Shown here piece after piece: positions 41,749 to 51,400 of a stretch of DNA of 62,731 nucleotides. Each line of letters starts with the position of its first letter. The stretch's first letter is position 1. The translations under genes and the position numbers were made by a program. Source of the DNA: a virus. The notes beneath the pieces are model-generated. The model was given only the letters and a program-made list of their open reading frames with translations, had not been told where the DNA came from and did not search any database. The stretch spans positions 1 through 62,731 of the IMG/VR virus record IMGVR_UViG_3300007513_000035; one strand, 5' to 3'.

Positions 41749-44163
41749 TTAAAAATCCATCTTTATTTTAAATAATAACTTATCTGACGATCTTTTGACA
41801 ACGGGTTGAGAAATATTTGCTTTCATAATTACGTTTAAATTATCATCATGAATATTGACTTGATCAATATAGACAAATTTAGACCCTGTATCATTTGCCT
41901 CCAAAGATGCAGATAGGGGGATATAATTTGAATTTGAAGAAGAGTTAGCTTGATTCGATTCAGCAAAGCAGTTTAAAGTTGTAACATAAACATTGTGTGT
42001 ACCCTCCAGGTCAACTTCAAATTGATTTTTTCCAAAAAACATAAGATGAGGGGATTTGATAATTCCAAGACCTTCATTATAAAAAATATTTCCTATATTA
42101 TTCCAAAAAGCCTGATCAGTTTGACAATCTGCCCTATAGAGTCCCCCAGATCCATCATCTTTAATTTTAATTGAAATCTTTTCACCCGAACCGGTAATAG
42201 ATTTATCTTCAGTAATAAAAGATCTAGTTTTTATTGTTTCACTATAAAACATGCTAGGAATATTAAAAATAGTTATCTGATTAGAAGACGAATCCTTAAG
42301 TCTTTGAAGAATTGATAGATACGTACCATTCCACTCTTTTGTAATATTTTCTGGATATGGGCTTGAGCATTTTTCTAAAAAGCTTCCTGCCGCCTGTGTG
42401 TCTAAGAAAAATCCGCTTACTAAATCTTTTATTGATATAACAGAGATGTCAAATCCTCCCGTATCACTTACATAATAGCTCAGAGGAGACGAAGACCCTA
42501 GAAATGACTCAGATCCTGATGCCAATATGCTAAAGCTTGGAAAAAACAATCCGTTGTCATTCGGAAGTATCGTCAAATTTCTCTTTCTATTGGAGGCAGT
42601 AGCATATAGAATTTCATTCATTGACGAGCCTGTAGCAAGCGGATTTGACTCTGGCGTCAGGTTTAAAAGTCTTGGATATTTTCCGTTTATAAATTCTCTA
42701 GTAAAATTTTCTAAATTTATGAGATGTCCAAATGTACTAAATGCAGTGAACACATTAAAGGGTGTGTTTGTTGAAGTGTGAATTATCTGATCAGTTGTAA
42801 CAAAGACATCTCTTTCGGGTGTCTCTTTTACAAAGAAGGGTGGAACATAAAAAATCAAATCTGTAAAATCAGAAGGACCTGTAAAAGAACCGGAGTAAAT
42901 AACACTATCATCTATGTAAGTGTTATAGATTTTTAATTCGTGAACCTCTGAATTTAAAGGGTGATTAAAAGAATATGAAGCAGGATCTGATGAATGTCCT
43001 GGTGCTTTTGAAACTCCATACTGACTTGCAGCACTGCTATTAAAAAATGCCGAAAGAGCAGACAATCCGCTGTTTACTCCTTCATAATAATTTCCAATAC
43101 ACAGAGCATCGGGCTCATTTGAAATTACTGACAGCGATGCTTGTGAAGCTATTGAACTAGAAGGGACAACAAATCTTGTCTCTAGATTGTCAATGTGTAT
43201 GCTACCCGTTCCCTGGTTTATTTTATCAGTTCCCCATCTTACAGTCACGTGATGCCATCTGTTTTTAGTCAAAGAATTATCAGATGATAGAAATATCAAA
43301 TCTTCAGGGAATGATCTTTCGTTATTTCCGACAGATAGATCAATCTTTGAAGGAGAAATGTCAGCACTGTGACTAAGCTGAAGAAGCATTCTAAACTTAT
43401 CTGATCTGTTTAGAGAATCTGCACTACTTCCTGTCACAAGGGACAAGGCGAAGGTTGATGATAGGTGAAAAATTGTCCCTGCTTTAAAATCTTTTCCTGT
43501 AGGTACGTTAGATACAATATCATAGTCGTTTTGATATCTTGGGTTGATCCAAAAATCCATAGAGAAAGCACCTGGAGGTGTATAGGGAGCACTGATATAA
43601 GGATTACCATCAATATCATTCGATGCAGTAAAATTGGGATAAAGCAAGACTGAGTCTGATGGAACAAGAGATGAAGTAAAAAAGTTTAAAGTATGATAAT
43701 TTGTGTAAGACATGTTACAGTTATTGTAATCAACCCTGTAGCACTCCATTAAATTGTTTACTATGTAGTTTTTTAAATTTGTAGACTTTGTAAATTTAGG
43801 AGTAGGTACAACTCTTTTTATTTGAAACTCTGTGTTGTTTATGGGATCTTCAGGAATTGAACCAATTGTGTTCATATACGAATCAACTAGATCAAATACA
43901 TCAGTTCCCGGTAACCCATCATAAATTGCCTGCTTTACGTTTGACGATGCTCTTTGCATAGGGTCGAGCTGGGAAGGATCGTCATCTACGAACGTTCCAA
44001 GAGAGCTAGACAAAATATCTATGCTCTTAATAGAGTCTGAGGTTTTTCCCAGCAACGGGACAGATCCTGTCACACCTAGAGAAGAAGAGATAAACTTCTG
44101 CGGAGCATGTGTTGTTAGGGTAACTAGCTCTAATAGGTCTGGTGTAAATTCAGAAAGTGACAC
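41749..44163 (-). CDS. LamG/concanavalin-fold virion surface protein
   Basis: An 804-residue protein with a LamG-like sandwich at about residues 170-430: SVLLYPNFTASNDIDGNPYI, FSMDFWINPRY, LSKNRW-type turn NRWHHVTVRWG and GSIHIDNLETRFVV. Such folds commonly bind sugars, so a host-surface or decoration role is plausible. The rest is beta-rich and unrecognised. Its last 40 residues (ending SSDKLLFKIKMDF) align without gaps with the end of the next gene's product, suggesting a common attachment domain. The ATG at 44163 has AGG upstream (CTGGAAGG). It is the last gene of the large structural block before the DNA-metabolism island. Confidence 0.72.
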   Translation of the reverse strand: MSLSEFTPDLLELVTLTTHAPQKFISSSLGVTGSVPLLGKTSDSIKSIDILSSSLGTFVDDDPSQLDPMQRASSNVKQAIYDGLPGTDVFDLVDSYMNTIGSIPEDPINNTEFQIKRVVPTPKFTKSTNLKNYIVNNLMECYRVDYNNCNMSYTNYHTLNFFTSSLVPSDSVLLYPNFTASNDIDGNPYISAPYTPPGAFSMDFWINPRYQNDYDIVSNVPTGKDFKAGTIFHLSSTFALSLVTGSSADSLNRSDKFRMLLQLSHSADISPSKIDLSVGNNERSFPEDLIFLSSDNSLTKNRWHHVTVRWGTDKINQGTGSIHIDNLETRFVVPSSSIASQASLSVISNEPDALCIGNYYEGVNSGLSALSAFFNSSAASQYGVSKAPGHSSDPASYSFNHPLNSEVHELKIYNTYIDDSVIYSGSFTGPSDFTDLIFYVPPFFVKETPERDVFVTTDQIIHTSTNTPFNVFTAFSTFGHLINLENFTREFINGKYPRLLNLTPESNPLATGSSMNEILYATASNRKRNLTILPNDNGLFFPSFSILASGSESFLGSSSPLSYYVSDTGGFDISVISIKDLVSGFFLDTQAAGSFLEKCSSPYPENITKEWNGTYLSILQRLKDSSSNQITIFNIPSMFYSETIKTRSFITEDKSITGSGEKISIKIKDDGSGGLYRADCQTDQAFWNNIGNIFYNEGLGIIKSPHLMFFGKNQFEVDLEGTHNVYVTTLNCFAESNQANSSSNSNYIPLSASLEANDTGSKFVYIDQVNIHDDNLNVIMKANISQPVVKRSSDKLLFKIKMDF

Positions 44164-44190
44164 GTTGCCTTCCAGGAAATCTATGAAGGC

Positions 44191-45489
44191 TTAGAAATCC
44201 AATCTTACTCGGAATGTTAAGTCCTTCTCATCATTTTTTTCAATGGGTCTACTTAGCTTAGCCACGGCCATGAGCTCATTTTTAGGGTTATATAGGCATA
44301 CGGAAGTAACAAAGGTAAATGGTTTCTGTCTAGCCTCTTCTCCAGGATCTATAACAACAATTCTTCCAGACTCCTTGTCTTTAAAAGTTGGATTGGAGGA
44401 TAAATTAAACTCATCTGCTGAAGCACGACAGAAAATAAGGGTAGAATGAATCTCGGTGACATTTTGAAATGTTACTGCTGTATTTGTAGCGCTTCCGAAC
44501 CTACAGGTCGCAATATGATCGATAATATCGTCAATGGAGGCAGATACAACCAGATCAGGAATAAATCTTGCCTGAGCGTTTGAAGCACCCCCGAGTGATG
44601 GTGATCCAACCACTGTCTGTCCCGCAGCATAGTCGGCACCTGCTGTGCTATTCATAGCACCGATGACACCCGAAACATGCTCGGTTCCAGAGATTATCTT
44701 TTTTAAATCTAGCAGGGCCACTCCTTGCTCATAAAATAACAAGCCAACATTCCTAGAGGTGTCTGCTGAATCAACAAGGTTTGCAACTTCTCCCCCACCC
44801 GGAGCAAACTGAGCATATCCAGATGCCCCGACATCTGTGTAGATCTTGGATCCTGATACTGACGTAACATTCAGATTGGCCTGCAGGGCATTAGAAACTA
44901 CACCAGATCCGGGTTTTGCTGCATTGTTAGAAGGGTCATGTGATGCACTTTGAAAAAATTTCATTGCGTAGGTCTCCTTCTTAATGCTATCTCTAGAGAA
45001 TAGTCTCTTAAAGCATATGAAAAGAGCTTCATCAACACCATCGGAATCTGTTACAAGTACACCAGATTTTTTTATTTTATTAGCAAAAAAAGGTGTGGTA
45101 AATCTAGCCTCTGCATCCTTCATAAGTAGCTGGGCAAACTGTTTGTAAACATTCACCTTTTCTCTCATCATGAGAGATCCAGATCCAAAAAGAGGCTTTC
45201 CAGATGTATCAATTCCAGTTCTAGATCCCGTAACCGTTTGGCTTCCAGAATACAAGCCAAATGCAAGATCTAAAACCTGATTTGATGTTTGCAAAGAATG
45301 ATCCTGATCAAAAACTGTTTGAAACATAGAGGATGTCACGCCAGGGCCGACCCCGCCTGTAACAAATACTTGATATTTTTTTCTTGTTGTCGATCCTGAA
45401 ATATCTTCCTGAACTACATCGACCAGCTGGTTTAGAAATGATCTTCCCTCTTTGATATCAGCAGGAGAAAGCTGTTTGAACGTTGACAT
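44191..45489 (-). CDS. Virion structural protein, baseplate-peripheral candidate
   Basis: A 432-residue protein with NVTEIHSTLIFCRASADEFN and a C-terminal domain FTFVTSVCLYNPKNELMAVA followed by KLSRPIEKNDEKDLTFRVRLDF. That end is shared with the LamG protein encoded just downstream. The middle is Gly/Ala/Ser-rich, like fibre or sleeve proteins. No named family is recognised, though similar C-termini occur in marine phage structural genes as I recall. It probably attaches at the baseplate or a tail whisker. The ATG at 45489 follows a short gap after the 246-residue gene. Confidence 0.75.
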   Translation of the reverse strand: MSTFKQLSPADIKEGRSFLNQLVDVVQEDISGSTTRKKYQVFVTGGVGPGVTSSMFQTVFDQDHSLQTSNQVLDLAFGLYSGSQTVTGSRTGIDTSGKPLFGSGSLMMREKVNVYKQFAQLLMKDAEARFTTPFFANKIKKSGVLVTDSDGVDEALFICFKRLFSRDSIKKETYAMKFFQSASHDPSNNAAKPGSGVVSNALQANLNVTSVSGSKIYTDVGASGYAQFAPGGGEVANLVDSADTSRNVGLLFYEQGVALLDLKKIISGTEHVSGVIGAMNSTAGADYAAGQTVVGSPSLGGASNAQARFIPDLVVSASIDDIIDHIATCRFGSATNTAVTFQNVTEIHSTLIFCRASADEFNLSSNPTFKDKESGRIVVIDPGEEARQKPFTFVTSVCLYNPKNELMAVAKLSRPIEKNDEKDLTFRVRLDF

Positions 45490-45503
45490 TATTTAATTCT
45501 CAC

Positions 45504-46244
45504 TTATACTTTATTAACCAGGCAGTTGAGGGTACTAACTTCACCAGTTGTCAGCCCCATTATCTTGATCACACCGCGCGCCTGATCGGTAGCTGTAGCT
45601 ATATTCATTGCCTTGCCTACTGAGCTTGCTCCCTTGTATCTGTTTGAATCCTGAAGCTGGGGGGAGAGTCCTATCTGGAGTGAGAGCTTTCCACCCCCTT
45701 CTGTGGATGTTCCCGTGGCACCTATTCTATATTCTGCAATACCTTGCTCATCTACAGTGGGAGAGTGTGCTCCTTGTAATTGAAATTGATCAGCTCTCAT
45801 TCTTACAACAAAAATGTTATCTCTAAGGTCTGGTGAAATTGCTGCACCTCCTGGATTTTTCTGAGTAACTTCAATCTCTTGTAAAATTCCAGCTCTATCA
45901 GTTGAAAAGGTTAGCTCTTTGCTAGTTTCTGAAAAGGCCGCGCCGGCTATGGAGTGTCCCGGCAGATTTGTGTGTATTTGACTTGAGGCGCTTCTAAGGT
46001 GGAATTTACAAGAAATTCCTCGATTAGTATTTGCCTCCATAATTGGTGTTAATTTTTCAATATATTCCTTTCCTATCACTCTGCCATACTGCCTTATTAG
46101 ATTGTATTGTATTTCATCATCAGTTAAAGCAAATTTGGTAATTTGAAATGATCCGTTGAATCTAGCAAGCGATGCTCTTCCCTGCGTGGTAAGAACCGCG
46201 TCTAGTATAATCGTATTAGTGGAATGATCTAATAATCCGCCCAT
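45504..46244 (-). CDS. Virion structural protein with LD..LDAVLT..G N-terminal domain
   Basis: A 246-residue protein starting MGGLLDHSTNTIILDAVLTT, followed by GRASLARFNGSFQITKFALT and DDEIQYNLI. Proteins with this N-terminal domain are frequent in marine T4-like phages as structural genes, to my recollection. The same opening recurs in the 336-residue gene of this window. The role is unknown; it probably forms part of the baseplate periphery or a fibre base. The ATG at 46244 is preceded by AGGAG and a TATAAT-like motif, and a 108-base gap lies upstream. Confidence 0.75.
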   Translation of the reverse strand: MGGLLDHSTNTIILDAVLTTQGRASLARFNGSFQITKFALTDDEIQYNLIRQYGRVIGKEYIEKLTPIMEANTNRGISCKFHLRSASSQIHTNLPGHSIAGAAFSETSKELTFSTDRAGILQEIEVTQKNPGGAAISPDLRDNIFVVRMRADQFQLQGAHSPTVDEQGIAEYRIGATGTSTEGGGKLSLQIGLSPQLQDSNRYKGASSVGKAMNIATATDQARGVIKIMGLTTGEVSTLNCLVNKV

Positions 46245-46252
46245 ATCTTAAA

Positions 46253-46352
46253 CTCCTAGAATTAATTATACAGTAAGTGAAAACATAAAGTAAACTTGAT
46301 ACAATAAATTCAATCACTGTCCCTTGTTGCAAAAAATAAACCAGCCTTATAT
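46253..46352 (-). promoter_or_regulatory. Gap with promoter-like motif upstream of the 246-residue gene
   Basis: One of the larger gaps in the structural block (108 bases). On the minus strand it has CTGTATAATTAATTCTAGGAGT; TATAATTAAT lies at 46270-46261 and the ribosome site follows. The same motif-and-ribosome-site combination appears before the portal gene. A late or sigma70-like promoter is suggested by the repeat and the gap, not demonstrated. Confidence 0.4.
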
Positions 46353-48419
46353 TTAATCAGCAATCTCTGAAAATAGATCTGTCCAGTCTATCATTCCCGA
46401 CCCACCTTTGACAGGAGAGTATTCAGCTTTACTGTATCTGCCAGAATCAAGAGGTAATGTTTGAATCTTGGGACCTCCGCTAGACTGGACAGTTTCTTCT
46501 GATGTTTGCTTCTCTCGATCAGATACATGTATCTCTACAATCTTTGACTGCTGTAAATCACAGTTTAACACCGTCATATAGTATGAGGGATTCTCTTGAT
46601 CAACTCTAAGAAAGCTTAAATCATTACCATCCTCGTCATATAGTGTAAGATACTCTGGGTCAAGAAATACTGCTATTCTATCGTCACCCGAGCTCTTTAT
46701 TGTATCTTCAAAAAGATCATCTAAGATATAAAGATTTGGATATGGTTTCGGTGCGCCTGGAGCCGAGACTCTTGATAAAGTAATTTTATTCTTAAATATA
46801 TCAAATCCAACTTGAAACTGCTCTGAGTAATTGGAAGATAATCCGTGAGCATCAATGGCACACACAGCATAGATAGGTAATTTACCGCCAGAGAGTCTAT
46901 CTTTAGAAGCTTCTCTATCGATATAATACGACACACCCGCTCTCATTTTTTTTACGAGACGATGGTCAACATTCTCACCAGAGCTTTGTTTAAGCATAGA
47001 GTCATCAAAATCGTACTCTGACATCAAAGTAAATGGTTCTAAAATAGAGAATCTTTTAAATATCTGAAACTTTTTTATATCTTGTTGTGTATTAACAGGA
47101 AATCCCCACGAGAACATCAGATGATCAGCATCGTAATTATATACAAAATCAACATCATCTGGGGGAGGCGGTGGAACCAAATCGATGCAATTAACAATCG
47201 TAGTTACGCCCCGGGAGGCTATTAAAGTTCTGGCCACATAGCAACCAGACGTCTTGGATCCGTCACTAGCAATTTCAAGAGCTTCAAACTGAGTTAAAGC
47301 AACTGATCTTACTTTATACTGATAGGTAGCCCCATACTTTACATTTGGATCTATAAATGATGTAGAGCTTTGATCTTCAACTATAATAGGCTCATGCCTT
47401 ATCATCTTTCCGCTAGCAAGTAGTTCAGTTTTTTCAACATAGTACCCTGCTAAAACTGACCTTTCATCATATTTGCCGCCAATCTCTGTGTCATCAGGAG
47501 GAAGAGGCCCTATTATCTCTATGGGTGTGATAGAATTAACGTAATCATCATATGACACTGATCCCGGATTTGAATTTATAACAGCAGCATTCTGTGCATT
47601 TGCCGCATTTCCAACTAGGCTTTTTATTTCTTCTGAAAAAACTCCGACAGATCCCTCACTCGACCCTCTCATAACTGTTCCTGCAAAAAGATTATTTAAG
47701 CTAAAGCTAATCTCTAGAGATTTTGGTCCAAAGAAAGTTTCATTAATCAGATCCTCTCCGTCCCGGGCTGTATGAATATACCCATCAGATAAAATATGGG
47801 AAAGAGCCTGGGTTGTCTTTTCATTTAGAGGTTCATCAGGGTTAACAAATCCAACCTCAGAATAAAACTTATTACTACCAACATCATTTGTAATAACTGC
47901 CCAAAGCTTTTCGGGACTAAACCTCTCTATAGTTCCGCTAGCTAATGTATAAAACTTATTATCTAAATTGACATCCTTTAGATGTACTGCACTAAAAGAT
48001 CCATTAGTTATTGCTTCTTCAAATAGAAGACTATTTTTATTATTTTCAATACTAACATTGCTGTTTAAAGATGTCATCTCATCAGGGGGTATTGGTAGAG
48101 AATCCTGAATTGTAGTATTTTTTCCAATACTTCCGGCATCTTTCGACATCTCGGGCTTTTTCCAAGAAATTCTAGCAAATCTAGGAATATTATCCCTTAG
48201 CGTTAAAAATCTTTTTTCATAGTTCTCCGTAGTCTTCGGATCTATAAAAATAGAAGCACCATCACTATTCACAGCTTCATTTCTCATGAAAAAATTATAA
48301 AAGAACTCAGACCCTATGTCTTCTGGCTCAGGAATATCAATAACCGTGACCGGATTAGAGGGTAGAGAAGTCTCACCTGCGATAGACTTTTCTATTATTA
48401 CTGAGTCTGAAGTTGCCAT
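46353..48419 (-). CDS. Virion protein with fibronectin-III-like repeats
   Basis: A 688-residue protein in which at least two stretches look like FN3 sandwiches: one around SFIDPNVKYGATYQYKVRSV (about residue 355), and one around DADHLMFSWGFPVNTQQDIK with KFQIFKRFS (about 420-455). These domains are common in tail fibres, where they give elasticity or weak sugar binding. The N-terminus (residues 1-100) carries RFARISWKKPEMS, a pattern of structural attachment regions. No named family. It lies between the 1724-residue protein and the gap before the 246-residue gene. The ATG at 48419 has a weak AGGAT site. Confidence 0.68.
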   Translation of the reverse strand: MATSDSVIIEKSIAGETSLPSNPVTVIDIPEPEDIGSEFFYNFFMRNEAVNSDGASIFIDPKTTENYEKRFLTLRDNIPRFARISWKKPEMSKDAGSIGKNTTIQDSLPIPPDEMTSLNSNVSIENNKNSLLFEEAITNGSFSAVHLKDVNLDNKFYTLASGTIERFSPEKLWAVITNDVGSNKFYSEVGFVNPDEPLNEKTTQALSHILSDGYIHTARDGEDLINETFFGPKSLEISFSLNNLFAGTVMRGSSEGSVGVFSEEIKSLVGNAANAQNAAVINSNPGSVSYDDYVNSITPIEIIGPLPPDDTEIGGKYDERSVLAGYYVEKTELLASGKMIRHEPIIVEDQSSTSFIDPNVKYGATYQYKVRSVALTQFEALEIASDGSKTSGCYVARTLIASRGVTTIVNCIDLVPPPPPDDVDFVYNYDADHLMFSWGFPVNTQQDIKKFQIFKRFSILEPFTLMSEYDFDDSMLKQSSGENVDHRLVKKMRAGVSYYIDREASKDRLSGGKLPIYAVCAIDAHGLSSNYSEQFQVGFDIFKNKITLSRVSAPGAPKPYPNLYILDDLFEDTIKSSGDDRIAVFLDPEYLTLYDEDGNDLSFLRVDQENPSYYMTVLNCDLQQSKIVEIHVSDREKQTSEETVQSSGGPKIQTLPLDSGRYSKAEYSPVKGGSGMIDWTDLFSEIAD

Positions 48420-48444
48420 AGTAATTAAATATCCTATTTTTTAG

Positions 48445-51400
48445 TTAAAACAAACCTGTTAAATTTGTCGTCTGTGTCTGGTATCCAGCCCCATAAGAAG
48501 TATGAAACTCAAACATTGACAAGTTTGATTCTATCGAAGATGCCCCTGCGCCTGCGGAAATTGCGCTTCCCATCGACGAAAGTCCTGCACGACTTGTCAT
48601 TGTCTCATATGATATTCCATAAGATAACTGGGTAGTCGATAAAGATGACTCTGGTGTGTAAGCGGCAATCTGAGAGCTTATATCCATTCCCGCGAGCCCG
48701 GAGGACAAGCCAGTGTTAAAGATTTCAGAATCTACCCCAGATATAGAATCTATTCCAGAAGAAAATGCTGCCCCTATCTGGGTTTCAAACCCTCTCAGCA
48801 TTGTGTCTGTGCTTATAGTTTCACCAATACTAGACTCGACCAGCGACCCTGGCTGGAACAGACCAGTGCCGGTGGTGAAGTCTTCAAGCTCTTTCGTTCT
48901 AAAAGAATCTGTGACATCAAGATTTTCAAGTGCCTGGTTTTGGATCTCCTTTATCATATCTGACGGAGACATGTCGATCAAGCCACCTGTAATATCATCT
49001 AGCATTTTGTCAAGCATTTCCTTCATATCTACCTGATTATTTAAAAAAGTCTCTGTTTCTTCTGCAATGCTTCCGTAAAACTTGGGACAAACAACTGATC
49101 TATCAAACATCTCCTGCACTTCGTCAGATTTGTAAGCGCTATTATCAAGCATAGGCTGTATTTTCTCTATCATGTCTCCTACCTGAGATTTAAGCAAGTC
49201 TGGATCCTGCGCATAAATTTCCCCTATTGCATCCGGTGGCATCATTTCTATGGGAGTTGTTTCGATAGTCCCTGAATCTTCCCCAAGCATCCCGCCGTCC
49301 AATGATTCTTCAAGTGAAGCATCTCCGGTGTCACTGTCATCCGTGTAATCATATTCTTCATCTGGGGCATACTGGACAGGTTGATAAAGCTCAACTGTAA
49401 CAAAATAATCATTATACGAGGCATTAAGTCCAGAATTATATGAAAAAATAGGTGCTGTTGCTTGCTCAGCTGAAAAATCAACCCAATACGGATTAGCATC
49501 TATTACTCCTCCCCCGGATGTGGCACTGCTGGTCTTGGATCCACCTGTGCTTGAACTATCATCAGAAAGCTGATATTCTTCAAAGGAATCTTCGTCAATT
49601 AGTACATTAAAGACTCTATCAAATGACATGGCATTAACAACTCTATCCCTATAGTTTTCTCTAGCAAAAGGATAGGATATCTCGCATAGCTTTCTAAGAT
49701 AGTCAATATCTTTAGCGCTTCTAGCGTCCCCTACTTTCTGCCTAGAAGAGAGGAAATCTACAAAACCACTGTAAATATCAGATGTCAACGGATCTGGGAA
49801 GCTATCAAATCCCTTATTTTTAAACTGAAAAACATGCTCATTCACGTCAATATCAGAAACTAATTTTAGATAATTTCTTAGACCGTAGTTTACCAAATGA
49901 TTGGTAATTAAAGCTTTTATCATCTCTTCAGACTGGGCTGTCCCCCCAACCCCTTCTATAGACTCATTGTGACCCATGTCAGTGACACCTGAACCCGCTC
50001 CGTCGTCAGTTTCAATAAATGCCCACGGATACACAGACTTGGCGTGGGTACTGAGAGCAAGATCGCTTCCTAGTTTAATAAGTGCTCCTGTCCCAGGCTC
50101 CAGGTTCAAAGATCCGTCTTCATGTATAATACTAAGCTTAGAAAAAGCCACTCTTTTGGATATTTCCAGCAAGCCTGATGTGGGAACAGACCTTCCGATT
50201 TCATTCTGAAACGGTAGGATAAATAACCCAGGATCAAATAGGAAAGTCTTGGGCTTATAGGCTGAAAAGTCTTTTTGAAGATTTCTCTTATATACTTTTA
50301 CCTTGACAAGAGAATATCTTGAAAGAATCGCAGAGCCCCCTAGACCAAACATACTTTCAGCATTGGTGCCGTCTTCCAGGTGTCCTGTAAAATATTCTTT
50401 TCCAAACTCTGAAATACCATTAAAATCAAGCTGCAATCTTAATTCTTCGATAATTTTAGCTGGAAGGCCAATTGTAAGTATTTTTCGCTTCTTGCCAGGA
50501 GCTCCGAGAAAAGGAGACTGTTGAAGGATTCTTTTTGTGATCATACAATCTCCTGGGCTAAGCAGCTTTCCTCCCGGAAAGAGAGTATTGTAATCTCCTG
50601 AATTACTTAAAGAATAATACATTGCTGACATTGTCTGAATCTGCTCGGGAGATAGCAGGGAGAGAGTATGGTTTGATGTATCTCTTCTAATTGATTGAAA
50701 CAGCGCTCTTGCTGCTGTGTTAGTAAGTGTTACATCAACATCCACGCCCATTTGTGGATAGCTTGATATATACCCGGCTAAAAGACCGGCAGCTTGATTG
50801 AGCTTTTCTCGAGCTGCATCAAAGGAGTAGCCAACCACTCTCAAAACTCTAGCGATATTGCTAATCGCTGTGTCTTGATTCATAAGATTTCCCATTATGT
50901 CGAATATACTTCTCCTGATGGTTTCAGAATACTCAGCGGTTATTTCAGACTCTCCTCCGATCGGCGGATCTGATGAAACCATCCCGCCCCCGGTGTAGGT
51001 GGGAATCGACGAGATTGCAGAGACCAGGCTGTCTATGTGGGAAGTAAAAACATCTATCCTAATTCTATTTAAAAAATATGTAGTAGTATGCTCTTGACCC
51101 AGGAATCCATATCCATCGACACCGTACGGTAGCTGTGTCTCTCTTTCATATCCTGTGTTAGCAATTTTAACTGGCATATATTCATTGATTATTTCTTTAC
51201 ATATCTCTGTGGCAATCATAGCCTGATGAATGTGTCTAAACTGAAATGTACTTTGTTGAAGAACTGAGGTATAAGATGTGGTTCCCGCCTGGGCAAGTCC
51301 ATGAGTTTCATCAATAAAATTATCAACTGCTGTGCATATTCTACCAAATAGACACTCATTATCGTTGAGAGCCAGCATTAATGCCATTCCCCATCCGCTC

